This document shows positions 37,496 through 49,800 of a stretch of 64,000 nt of DNA, piece after piece. Both the position numbers and the translations under genes were made by a program. Under the pieces are notes generated by a model, which saw only the letters and a program-made list of their open reading frames with translations, did no database searches and was not told the origin of the DNA. Location of the stretch: positions 10,314,501 through 10,378,500 of the forward strand of contig CM065321.1 in assembly GCA_033032175.1 (NCBI GenBank). Direction: 5' to 3'. Source of the DNA: Saturnia japonica (taxonomy: Eukaryota > Arthropoda > Insecta > Lepidoptera > Saturniidae). Position 1 is the first letter of the stretch, and each line of letters starts with the position of its first letter.

Positions 37496-37545
37496 CCAAT
37501 AAAACACCGAAAGGTGTCCTACTTTCATGACGTCATTATTCCACG
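37496..37545 (+). promoter_or_regulatory. CCAAT, perfect CRE and CCACG upstream of the CREB gene
   Basis: CCAAT at 37496-37500, TGACGTCA at 37528-37535 and CCACG at 37541-37545 lie within 50 bases, about 200 bases upstream of the CREB3-type start codon. CRE palindromes are bound by CREB3-family dimers, so autoregulation is possible. The CCAAT-CCACG distance does not fit an ERSE (CCAAT-N9-CCACG). Confidence 0.45.
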
Positions 37546-37733
37546 TTGGAAGTATAGGAAATGTCATGTTTCTTTATTTTGTAAACTATGTATCCTCTGT
37601 AAACTGTAAATAAAAATGTTATAACAACAATTATTTACAACTATTATTTAGTGAAACTGTGTTTTAAAATAGTTTATACTGTTTTCATATTTATAATTTA
37701 TGATGGTTTCTGTGCGGTTCTTACTCAACCAAA

Positions 37734-37850
37734 ATGACTTTCCACAATGAAGACATGAACAAAATCTTAGATTATTTAACAAGAAATGATCAAGAATTAG
37801 GAGAGTTTAAACAGAAACCAGATAGGATGGAATTACCGGACAGCTTAATG
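37734..37850 (+). CDS. CREB3L: CREB3L exon 1 (residues 1-39)
   Basis: ATG in the context CCAAAATGA, a good insect start context. Encodes [15 protein letters not shown] to MELPDSLM. The donor ATG|GTTCGT is weak, but it is the one that keeps phase 0 with exon 2. Confidence 0.75.
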
Positions 37851-40800
37851 GTTCGTAATATTTTTTGCTTTATCTTTTTGATAAGTTATCGTAGAATGAG
37901 AGCAGATTATAGTAGGCGAGTAGTTTGGTAGACGTTTGATGAAGTAATAAGTGATCGTTCATCGTTCTAGCAATCGGGCCTTGTTGAACAGCTTTCATGA
38001 ACTCATGCCGTCACTTTTACCGTTACACGTTCATTTCATTTTGTGAACGGACATTGTACGCTCGCCGACACTATTTACCTTTCATTCCTGTTTCATCATA
38101 AACGAATTAATATTAATTAGACCGAGGGTTACCCAAACGAGTGTAATATTGACGCGTAATCAGTACTTGCTACATAAGCGAGTCATAAAACTAGTAGCCG
38201 TGCGACAGTCGGTTCACGTAAACAAGTCTCTGCCAGCTAGGCACCATGCGGTCGTAGCCTTTGCCATATGCCGTATAAAATTTTAAAAGTATTACTAGGT
38301 GCTCTTCACCAGGACTTAACAAATATTGCAGTGAATAAATATATAGTGTTATAGTAACTTTCAGTGTATCTTCTTTATTAGATATTAAAATTTGTGCTTC
38401 ATCAATGTTGATGTAATAATCAAAAAGTTGTGCTTTCAACTATGGATAAAAAACTTGATCTTCTCTCCTTGATTGAGGTATTTTTCACTTTCATCTTACT
38501 TACATTTAAGTAATGTTTATGAGATACTCGAGTATGCTATTATATAATTGAACTAAAAAGTTCATATCTTAACATATTTCAGTGGCCTATAGGTCAAATT
38601 ATATCTGTAATGAATAAATTTCATATTTTTGTGTGATTCTTCAAACTCAAATATCTCTGTTATCTCATACTTCATTATCAAGATACTAATTAAAGTAGGA
38701 AATTATACAACCAAGATGTGATAAGTAATATTGTCTTACAATTAGTAATAATAATTAGTTATCTATTTAAATTACACTCATACAGTGATGCCTATTTATC
38801 ATAAACTAAATCATTTTGGAAGCTGTAATGAGGCACCTTTCACTTTGTATGCACTGAGTTCTGGAAAATGAAAGTAAACTTATCATGTGGATGCAAAATA
38901 TATTTGTTGGATGAATCATCTCATCTGAATAGGTATATAGTGAAAATAAAATACTGAAGAGAACCAATAATGACATAGTGGTAGGGTGTACAGACGTTGC
39001 ATCAATTAACATGATGTTGAATCCCTACTATGAGCCTTAGCTTTTGGTGAATGAAAACATCATGATGTAACCATAGCATGGTGGTAGAGTATTTTCCAAT
39101 TTCTGCCTGGCTAGCTATCACCCTTAAGTTGAAAATTTTTCACCAGACACCTATAGGTGTGTTCCAGGAGCTGCACTTGAGAGCAAGTTCCCCAGTAAGC
39201 TTAGTGTTTCAACATCAGGTGAAATTGTGGCACATAACTTTAAAACTACAAAATTTAAAAAAAGACAAACTATTAAAAAAAATTTACATCAAAATGTATA
39301 TGATTTAGGTCAGTGGTCAGCAAAGTGCAGCTCCAGAACTGCATATGGCTCTTTGGCTAAGGAGACACAAGCTCTTTGTTCACATTAATAAATATTTATT
39401 AAGTATGAAATTTAGTTTTATTTAATGTACTGCTTATTTAGTGTAATAAAAGTTTAGTAAACAAGCATTGGCTCCCAATTTTTTTTAAAGTAGTTGTAAT
39501 GTTCATATTTGGCTAATAAGTTTGCTGACCACTGGTTTAGTTAATTTTGGTTAATATACTTACAAATTCTGTAGATTTATTGTTACTAATTTGATGAATT
39601 TAAGATCATTATCAAACTTATTTAAATTAACTTTAACTAAACTATGAAGTAGTGAATATTAACAAAACAAAATATAAAACACAACATAAAAAAACAGCAT
39701 AAGTTGAATTTGTATTTTTAGAATTCTTTTTTATATTTTTGAATAAATATTACCCATTCTACATGTCAGGTATCATCCTATTTTTATCCTCCTATTTAAC
39801 ACTCCTTAGGGGATGAATTTTCAATAATAGTTTATCAGCATTACAAAAGGAATTTGTTTGCCAAATTTTATGCTTCTAACCTTTAGAGCCACCCCTTTTA
39901 GTTTAAGGTTTGTATTCTCTGTCAGTTTGTCTTAAGTATTTTATTGTGTAAATATTATGTGTTAATTGACAAACATGCATGTGATGAAATGCTATACTAA
40001 TAGATAACATTAGTCATCAAGACACTTTATATTTATAATATTAAATGAGATAGAAAGTAGTATAATATAGAATATCATTTCTAGAAAACATTATGTAATG
40101 AACTACATTTCACATTTTGATTTGAATACAAGATTAGTAGTAATAATAAATAAGATACAGTTTAGATGGTTAAACAAGTTAAAATTCTAGTTTTTTGACA
40201 GGATTATTATCTTAAACCAAATTCGTATAAGAATTGAAAACTGGTTCGATGGTTAAGATTAAGACCATTATGTAGAATAAATTGGAATATGTGTATGTAT
40301 AATTAGAATATATTTATTTAAATTATAAAAGTATAACTTAAACTTTTCTAATTTAAATAAATATATTGCTAGTATTTAAAACGAAAGTATTCAAACTTAT
40401 TTATTAATATAATAGTGATTATTAGTCAAATTTGTCTTGGATATAATGGTGGAATGGTTGAGACTTGTCAAGTATTAAAAGGATGTTTGCTGGTTCTCAG
40501 ATAGACCCAGTTTTTCCCCATACATTTACTCATTTTCACTTTACAGTTTGACTAACTTTGAAGGAAATCTTTATGAAGAATCCGTTAACCCTTAAATGGT
40601 TTTAGTAATATTGTTACAATAATAAAGGCCTTTATTGTTTAAAATCACTAATAAATCTCAGGCCTTGTGAAGAATACCATTACATCATATAAAAGTATTA
40701 ACAGGCTGGTATTATTGTATGGATCATTAATATATAAGTACTATAAAGTGAAAAAAAAATGTTGATATATCCAATCAAATTTCTCAACAACTGGTATATT

Positions 40801-43800
40801 TTCTTAATCAGCGTTAATGTATTGACATTCATTTACCTGTACAACTTGTAACCTGATTATATTTTATTAATAGAACATAAAAAATAAACAATTTGTACTC
40901 TATCCACTTCTTGTAGTAATTGCTTTTGCCCAATTTTTTTAATACATAGGTAATTAAAGATGTAATTATTTTTGTATATATATTTTTTTGTTTAGTAATT
41001 GTTATTGAAGTCCATTATATATTATCAAATGACTAATGATTCACATTTCAGAACATTAATTGCTTATACCCATTTACAAAATTGGTTATCATTCATCTTC
41101 CCTGTAACGATTAAGTATTGTTACCTTCATGACTTCATTCCTTCATCATTGAGATCATAGAAAAAGAACTTTCAATACTTTTTTAAATACAATATGGCGA
41201 ATATTTGCATAAAATACTTAACTTTAGCATTTCAAGACTATCAACTATATTATATGGTTTACATATTATGTATAAACAGGATAATTATTAGCATTGTGGG
41301 ACAGACCTTAACGTCGCTTCTAGGGAACACTTAAGGAAAGAGACATATTGATTCCCATTATGAATAACATTGTAAGTCATTTGAACATGGTTTTCATGAG
41401 AGCCTTTATTTTTTAAAGTTCTTTCAATTCAATATTTCTGAATTGTAACTAATTATTCAATTAAATAATTAGCAATGATATTTATTGTACATGAAATATC
41501 TTCTTTTTAAATTTATAATGATAATTTTGGTCAAGTAAAAATTAATTAATTTATCGTAGAGATATGGCTGCAAAACTCAAATATAGAACTATTATTTTTG
41601 TATTTCCTTACTATATTGTAGTTTATTTTAATTAAAGTTACAATCTTGGGTGTCGATATTATCCACTCACTTAGGAATATTGAACATTCTAGCTATAATC
41701 GTATAACGGAATTTGATGTACATGCAAATGACGATTGTATAGTATATGCCCTCGATGTTTAAAGAAAACTTTCATAAAAATATTTTATTAATTCTGTAAA
41801 TACATATTGAATTAAGATTGAAATCCTGAATAGTATTTTTTTAAAAGAAAGAAAGAACATTTATATGAAAATGAAAAGACGGAAATAATTACCAAAACAC
41901 ATATTAAACACGACATTACAATAAAGTATTAGTCATTTAATTATAACATTACAACGTTGCCATACAAATGCCGCACTCGAGATCAAGAAGAAACTCAGCT
42001 CAGCATATGCTATAGCAAAATACTATAAGCGCTGGATTTTAAAAACATACCTTCAAGCGTCCATTTGTAAATGTTTCGTTTCATATTATACTGTATCATT
42101 TGTAATTATTCATTTCTCTGTTAGAAATGTAGAAGTAAGTACCACTAAAGAACGGATTTAATAGGTAATTCTTGTAATAAGAAATTACGATTCTAGTCGG
42201 ACACATGGACGGCGTCGGACGATTTCCTAGAGAATATTTTCTCATTGGAACAAGGTTCTCTGGATTTCCTCGGAGACTCGATGCCAGACTTCAGCCTCTG
42301 TCCGGACAATGTATCGCAACCTTCTGAAGCTATCAGCAGCTCGTGTTCAGACAGTGGCCTATCTAGCGACCAAGCTGAATTGTAAGTCTATGAAGTTTTC
42401 ATTATCTTTAATTAATTAATTATTTATTTTTTGATTTTGTAAAGCAATAGACTAAAATATTAAAACGGCAGTCAGTGATCGCATTGTGAGAAAAGGTGTG
42501 AAAAAAGAATTCGCTTTATTTTCCACATCACGGTAAACCGGTTTGGGTCGTAATTTTTTTTTTTAATATTAATAAATATTCCGTTGACATTCGCGTTCTT
42601 CTCTCATTGTTAACCTCAATGAAATTAGTCGTTAGAAATGTTCCGTAGATAATGCAGGCGATACAACTACGGTATACCAGAGAGGTCTACCTAGATCTGT
42701 GGGTCTGCCTGTACCATTATGCCTGTGCAGGTAGACCGGAGAGTGTAAAATACCTGTGCATGTCCACGCGCCCATACACGTTGGACACTTACGACGTGCG
42801 GTCGACCTGCATAGGTAAACTCACAGAGTACTTTATATTATAATCAAAGGTAGACCTCTTCGATGTACTGTAGCGTGTGTACGCTGGCGTAAGAAGTAAA
42901 AAATCCGTGATCATTGCAGAATGTACATAATAAAAAAGAAGTTTTTGGCTATGGGGTTTTAACCGCTTCAGAAGGCTTTATGGCGAGCGCAGATATCATT
43001 TCGACGAAAAAAAAATTTACTAGCTTTTGTCTGCGACTTCGTGTATGTCTATGCACTTAAAAATTGTGCTTTTACTGACGTAAGGAGTATCCTATGTATT
43101 AATTCAGGTTATAAACTATCTATGTGCCAAATTTTGTCTAAATACTTGTAAGTCATTTTTGCATGATTAAGAACTAACAAACATCATCATTGTGATTAAT
43201 AGGTTATTTCATTTTATCATACAATGAATCAAAACTACCGAAGAGTGTATCTCTTAATATAATTTAAATTTTAATACAGACATGTACGTCAATGATTAAC
43301 GTAACTGTTTTTCATATTAACTGGCTTACAGTGAATTGTGTAGCTTGTAAGTTAAATTCATTATGATTAGCATTAATCTTATTGTCAGTTTGTCTGTTAT
43401 TTGTTTGAATAATAACATAACAACGGTACTTACACCCATTCCATGTGGAGTGAAACTGGCAGTGCACGTAGACGTAGATACATAAATAATTTTTGTATTA
43501 TAAATTTTATTATTCTACGTAAATCATTTTTATCGCGTTAGTAAAAAGTTCCTCATCATATTGGTTCTTGAAATATTAAAAAAAAAAATATTTGCGTTCC
43601 TAATTATCTATTCTTCAAATATGTATTTAAAATAAATACAATAAAAAAAAATTAAGAACAACATTTTACAATTTAAGATATAAAATATAAAGATCGTGTA
43701 AATTTTTGCCATTTATGGAGATTCGATTGACTGCATAAATTATACATAGCTAGATTATCTGGTTAGTCTATTGAAAACTTTTTTTCATTCAAAAAAGGTG

Positions 43801-46800
43801 GCAAACAAGCATACGGCTCACCTGGTTGTAAGCGGCTACCGTAGCCTATGGACGCTTGTCATATCATAGGTATCACGAGCGCGTTGCCGAGTCGAACCTC
43901 CTTATCAAGGAGCTCTGGAAATCCTACTCACCGCAGGACCACAACACAAGTTTATTTAGTTGTGATCTTCTGTAGGATAGATGTATTCCACCACTCGGAC
44001 TGTCCCAAATAGAAAGAAATCTCCAATGAAATTACGATGAATTCCAGATTATGGTTAGAACGTTAATTAACGTTATAAAAATATTTAGTACCTAATTGGG
44101 CGCTATGGTCATTTGACCATACCATTTTAACATTTCATATATCAACGTTTACGTGTCCAGCTAGAGAACTGATAGAGTTAATTAATATTAATAAAGTAAG
44201 GAATTAGTTAATGCTACTAACTACCGTTACTTATTTTTGCTGAAATACTTTATTAGTATTCTAAAGAGGTACGTTATAATTCGCTCGCCGCTAGAACGTA
44301 AAAGCCAATATGACCCGTCAATTTGAACCGTTGAAACAAATACTGTACTGTATTTTAGATAAGCAACCAGGCATACTACTTGATACGATAGGAAACTACT
44401 TTATCACTTATATAATGGACCATATTTTAATATAATTTGATGTACGTACACTAGGTTCCAGTAGTACCGTACCATGCGATAGGTCCCAGAAATATGAGAA
44501 AGCATATGTACAAAAGAAAAAAAGAAAACATACTTTGTTAAAAATCAAGAATACATTTGTTATGTATTAAATAAATAAATCTGTACATACGGTACTTTTA
44601 TATTTGTTGAAATGCCGGCGAGTATCACGGTCACACACACACTTTGCCGGTTTCTCATTTGGTATTATATAGAATGCCTACGAAATGTTATATGTTCCGA
44701 AATGTTATGTTCTGAATGTTATGAAATACTTCAAAATGGAAAAATGGTTCGTAAAAAAGTGATAAGAGGTTACTTATGGCAAAAAAAGAAAAGAGGTTAG
44801 TTTATGATATTACGTTAGGTTCCAAAGCGAAAAAAGAGAAGGTTCTAACGCATTTCACTGTCGCTCCACCTATGGCGACTGATAGTATATCGTCTTGTTT
44901 TAATGAGTAGCAGTCATACAAATATATTTAGCTTTGATAAACCTTAATAATAATTGAAAGGCTACGGGGCATACTGAGATTATTCTGGCCACGTTACCTG
45001 TAACGCAAGACTGTAGAAGTTGACTGACCTAATGCCCTTCGACAAAGAGATTCTCTTAAGAAAATGGCGATGAATTGGACAAGACCTGATAAATACTTGT
45101 CCAAACAAAGTTTCTTATGTCAGTCTACTAAAAACAAGGCCAGGCCGCTCCCCTAGGCGATCTGTTGAAAAGGAGACTGCTTTAACTTTACCCGACTGGA
45201 AAGAACTGGAAGATAGCGCGATCGATCGAGCTGAATGGAGATCTCTTCTGTGAGTCCTATGTCCCTGACGAGAGACTTCAAGATTACATCATCAACAAAG
45301 CAAACTAAAGATTAAAGATTTCATATGCGTTCTATATTGCTAACTAATATAATAAATGTGAAAGTGTTTTTGTTTGGATGTTTGGATGTTTGGGTGTTTG
45401 TTACTCAATCACGCTAAAACGGCTGAACAGATCTCAACGAAATCTGGAATAACACATAGGGTACTTTTTATCCCGTTAAAAATCATAGTTTAACCAGTGT
45501 TATCCTACAAATATAATAAATGGAAAGTTTCTATGTTTGTTACTCAATCACGTAAAAACGGCGATTTTTTTCGGCTGTCGTGTTTCGAGATCAGTCTGTG
45601 TATATCCAATAATTACCATATTTGCAAAATTCCAAGGAAACTTGTGAATAAATTCACACCGGACTTCGTTTCACTTAAAGTGTAAGGAAAATTTGTTTAT
45701 TCTGGTCTAAGCAACTATACACTTTAAATCGTGGTCAAGTAAATATTTATAGAATAAATATACTATTTGATTATCTGTAGCAATAATAAATCAGTATTTA
45801 TTTTGCTAAGGAACATGAAAAATGCAAATAAATTAAAACTAGTGTGCGTGTATCGGTTACGCGCGTTTGAAGTAAAACTTCTTTGGAACTTGTAGTGGTT
45901 AGTTATTACAATTATAATAAAAAACTAGCTGTGTCCGCGTGGACTACAGCATGCCGTCGGTTATTTCAAAAATTAAAATGCTTATTTTGTTTATCCGGAA
46001 TTCTAATTGTTTTTCTAAAATAAAAGTAACCTAAGTTACTCCTTATAAAAATCAGCTATCTGCCAGTGAGAGTCCTGTTAAAATCTATCTAGATTAGCAT
46101 ATTAGCCGGAACAGACAGACAAATATAAAAAAAATGTTTTTTTGTTATCAGTGCTGTATATATACTTTCATAAGCATTTAGTAAATAGGTATTGTTTTGA
46201 CATTACAAACAGGCACTTCAACTTTATTTATTTGTGTAAATTTAATAAGTCTTCGTGGAATTTATATGTATTTATTCATAATATAATTTATAGTCATATT
46301 TACACAAATTAGACAAATAAATTGAGTTAGGTACTGTCAAGTCGCACCTAAAGAAGTTTTCCTTAAAAAATCTTCGTAATTTATACACACACTAGAATAC
46401 AAAAGAAACCTTTGAAAAATACTGTCTGTTGTGTGCTATAAAATACGACACATTATCCATTGTAATGTGTTGGGATTTTTTATTGATTGTGCTCTAACAG
46501 TAACAGAGAATTTACACTATTTCCTAGAAAGGTCAAATAATACTTTTTATAATTTTCTCTATATCTAGTTTAGGAGGTACTGGCTGAAAGTACCTATGTA
46601 GTATATAAATAACGTCCTGCTGTTACTGATGTTTTATTAATCGAAGAAAACACACAAACACAGCAAACTCATTGACAAGTCACGATTCAACTTTTAACTC
46701 TAATTTGTACGTAATATTTATTTTTTAAACGGACACGACACGACGCTTGTACAAAACTGTTTATATTGGCGTAAAGGTCAAGTTAGTTCCGTTTTGATTT

Positions 46801-49800
46801 GAAGTCTTTCCCACGTGCTATATTGAACTAGCTCTTTCGATTTCCTTAATTGGGATAAATATTCTTTGCATTTTAATGTTTGACAAAAACCTTGCCAATG
46901 TTAAGTGACGATGTGGCCTAAGATGATAACAGTTACTATATTTTCTTGGCGATAGATTTTCAACTTGATGGCGGTCGCTAGACAGATGGGCTTTAGAAAA
47001 AGTCATGACATGCCATTTAGTTACTATCAGATCTATATATTATAGTTCTGGCAACTATTATCATTATTATAGTAATATTAGGTAAGCATAATGAGTATTA
47101 TCTACATCACTTGCTGTCACTTTTCGTTGTGTGACAGTCAATATTTTGGGCGGTCTAAGTTCAATGGCACTGGTCTGGTTAGGATTCGCAGTATTAATTT
47201 ATATATTTTAACAGATATTATAGATAAATTTTAGCTTTCTGCACTCCTTCTCCATTTAAATTTTAACGATGCCAAATTTCACAGTTATCCGTGCACGCAA
47301 TACGCTTAAAAAGGTACCGAAAGCTTTTGTTTCACGTATTCATATATAGATTCTCTACAGCCGTTGTTCATGTCAAAACAAAATAATTAATTTATCTTTT
47401 TTTGATTCGCCATGACCAGTTTTTTTTAATTGGCGCGGCACCCGAAGTCTTTTTCTAAAATAAATGTAGCCTAAGTTACTTATTATAACATCACCTATCT
47501 ACCAGTGAATGTCCCGTCAAAATCGGTCCAGGCGTTTCCGAGATTTCGGGAGCAAACAAACAGACAAATATTTGATAAAGTTCTGTTTATTAATTTTATA
47601 GATAAATAATGGAGCATGGTTACCATACTTACCTAGTATAACGGCTTTAATTTCCGACTGTTGCTCAACACCTTTCATTCCAACATAGCTTAAACAATGA
47701 TTCACGCAAGCGTTGCAATGTGACCAACTTTTAGTTTTGTTAGTGTCACTAAATATTTGATATTCTTGACGGAAACTGCGTGACGAGGGACGCGTGATAT
47801 GAATAACACGAATTTTAAAACTGTGCAACCAAAGGTCACGTTTGATACCGTTGCATTTCTACCAAACAATTTATTTATCTAATCAAAATTTAAACAATGT
47901 ACCTAATACTCGCTTGAATAATATTTAAGAAAATTAAATATTATCTCACTAATACCGTACTATAATTCGATAGTATATTTAGAAGATGTCACAAAATAGT
48001 AAAAAGATCTACCTACTTACATTTCTATTACATTCACTTTCAGACGTCAAAAACAAGTGTGTGAGAGAGCGTCGCGTCGCCTTTACGATATGCAAATATT
48101 TTCAACGAAAAAACTTTGCATATTAATTAATTATCAATAAAACTGTTCCAGCGATTACATTGTGTGGAATTTGTGAACGGACTAGCGTGCTTTTTTCAAT
48201 ATCAAAGTGTATTTAATTTAATCTAACGTGATAGTGTAACTCCCGCTTTTGTGTTGTGTTTTGGGATCAGCCTATTTGTATCCAGATTTCGAGAGACTTG
48301 CATGACGGCATGGCAACAACGACCGGCTATTGCCGATCTCTCGAATCTCGCCTGTCTTTAAAATTGCACTATGCTTACCATGAAGGTACAGTGTCGTTAT
48401 TTCGCCTTGCTAGACTATAAACAAAAAAGAATAATTTAAACATTCTGCTCTTGACTTCTTTATACGAGATAATTTTAATAAGCTAATTTGGCATTACTTT
48501 TGAGCTTCAAAATTGACGTCACCTGCTACAGCCGCATGAGATACAAATTAGTATTTAAATAAATATACTCTTTTCTTCTTCTTTTTATTTAATGACAACT
48601 GTGTTCATCAACAGTTCTGCCGACGTAACGTCAATAGAATAATTCTGTAATTATTCTTGAATATTCAAACATACCTCCTCTAACAAGAAGATGACTCCCA
48701 TGTCAAAACCGCCCAAAGAGTTTTTGTGGCACTATAACCAAACTACGTCACTTCAAATACCTCCAAAATGACATCATAGAGGGCCAAATAAATTGTGTAT
48801 AAGTTAAAATAAAAAGATCCCGCCAAAAACTCTACTGCTCACATGTCATTAATTTTCGCCTTAAAAACTAGCTTCATTATGCTACAGGCGTAATACATAC
48901 AAATCGATATCCTCAATGGATCAGTTCATATTTGTTTAAATGAAGTTACCTAATATTATCCATTTACCTGCATGCCTTTCATTCGCCTTTATCTCATATG
49001 GAACTCGCTATCCTTTATTCAGGGTTATAATTATTTTTCACTTAACAAGTAGATAAACAACAATTCATATCGTGATTCCGCAACGCCAACGAAGATTACA
49101 AATTAGTTTCGAATCTTTTTTATTTTATTATTATACTCGTTACTGACTGTAGGAAAATGTTGATAATCTTCCATTTTAGTATATACTCTTATCGTTTTAT
49201 CTGTGCCTATCAACATTAAATAGAACTTTAGGCACGTTTTGTATTTTATCTCCTTATATTGTAGTTGGAAAACTCACGCACGATCCGAATAGTGTATTTG
49301 TTTCGTTAAATTTTCATCATCAATAATTATACTGATAAAACATTTACATAAGTACTTTTTTCAAGCAATGTTTTCTGAAAATATATTTAACCGTTTTCCC
49401 ATTGCCCAACAGAGTGTTAAAATGAATCATATTTGATGCATAATTTATTGAAAACAGTTAAATGTATCATCAGAAAAAGACAAGTTAACGCAATAAGGTA
49501 TACATACTTGGCCAAATGAGTGAATCATCATAAAATTTGCAGCAAGAATGACGTAAAAAATTTATTTGTTGTGTCAACAATTTCTTTTGTTAATTCGGGC
49601 ACTACTTTACGTACCTATCTCTGATAGTGATTTATTTCGAAAGGTTAGGAATTTTTTGTTTCGTTTATTACAATTAAACTCTTGAAAAGACTGCATAAAG
49701 AACATTTATTAAACATAGGATTCATCCACTTTTCGAAACAGATCATAGTGTTACAATAACGTGTGATAGATTGAAGCTATTCATTCGATCCATTTGCATT

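Noticed and set aside
37496..37545. ERSE (CCAAT-N9-CCACG) in the CREB3L promoter
   Set aside because: CCAAT and CCACG are 40 bases apart, not 9.
48302..48389. Element A as an alternative coding first exon joined to CREB3L exon 3
   Set aside because: The ATG frames ending at AG|GTACAG leave phase 0 or 1, while exon 3 needs two preceding bases; both junctions run into a stop soon.
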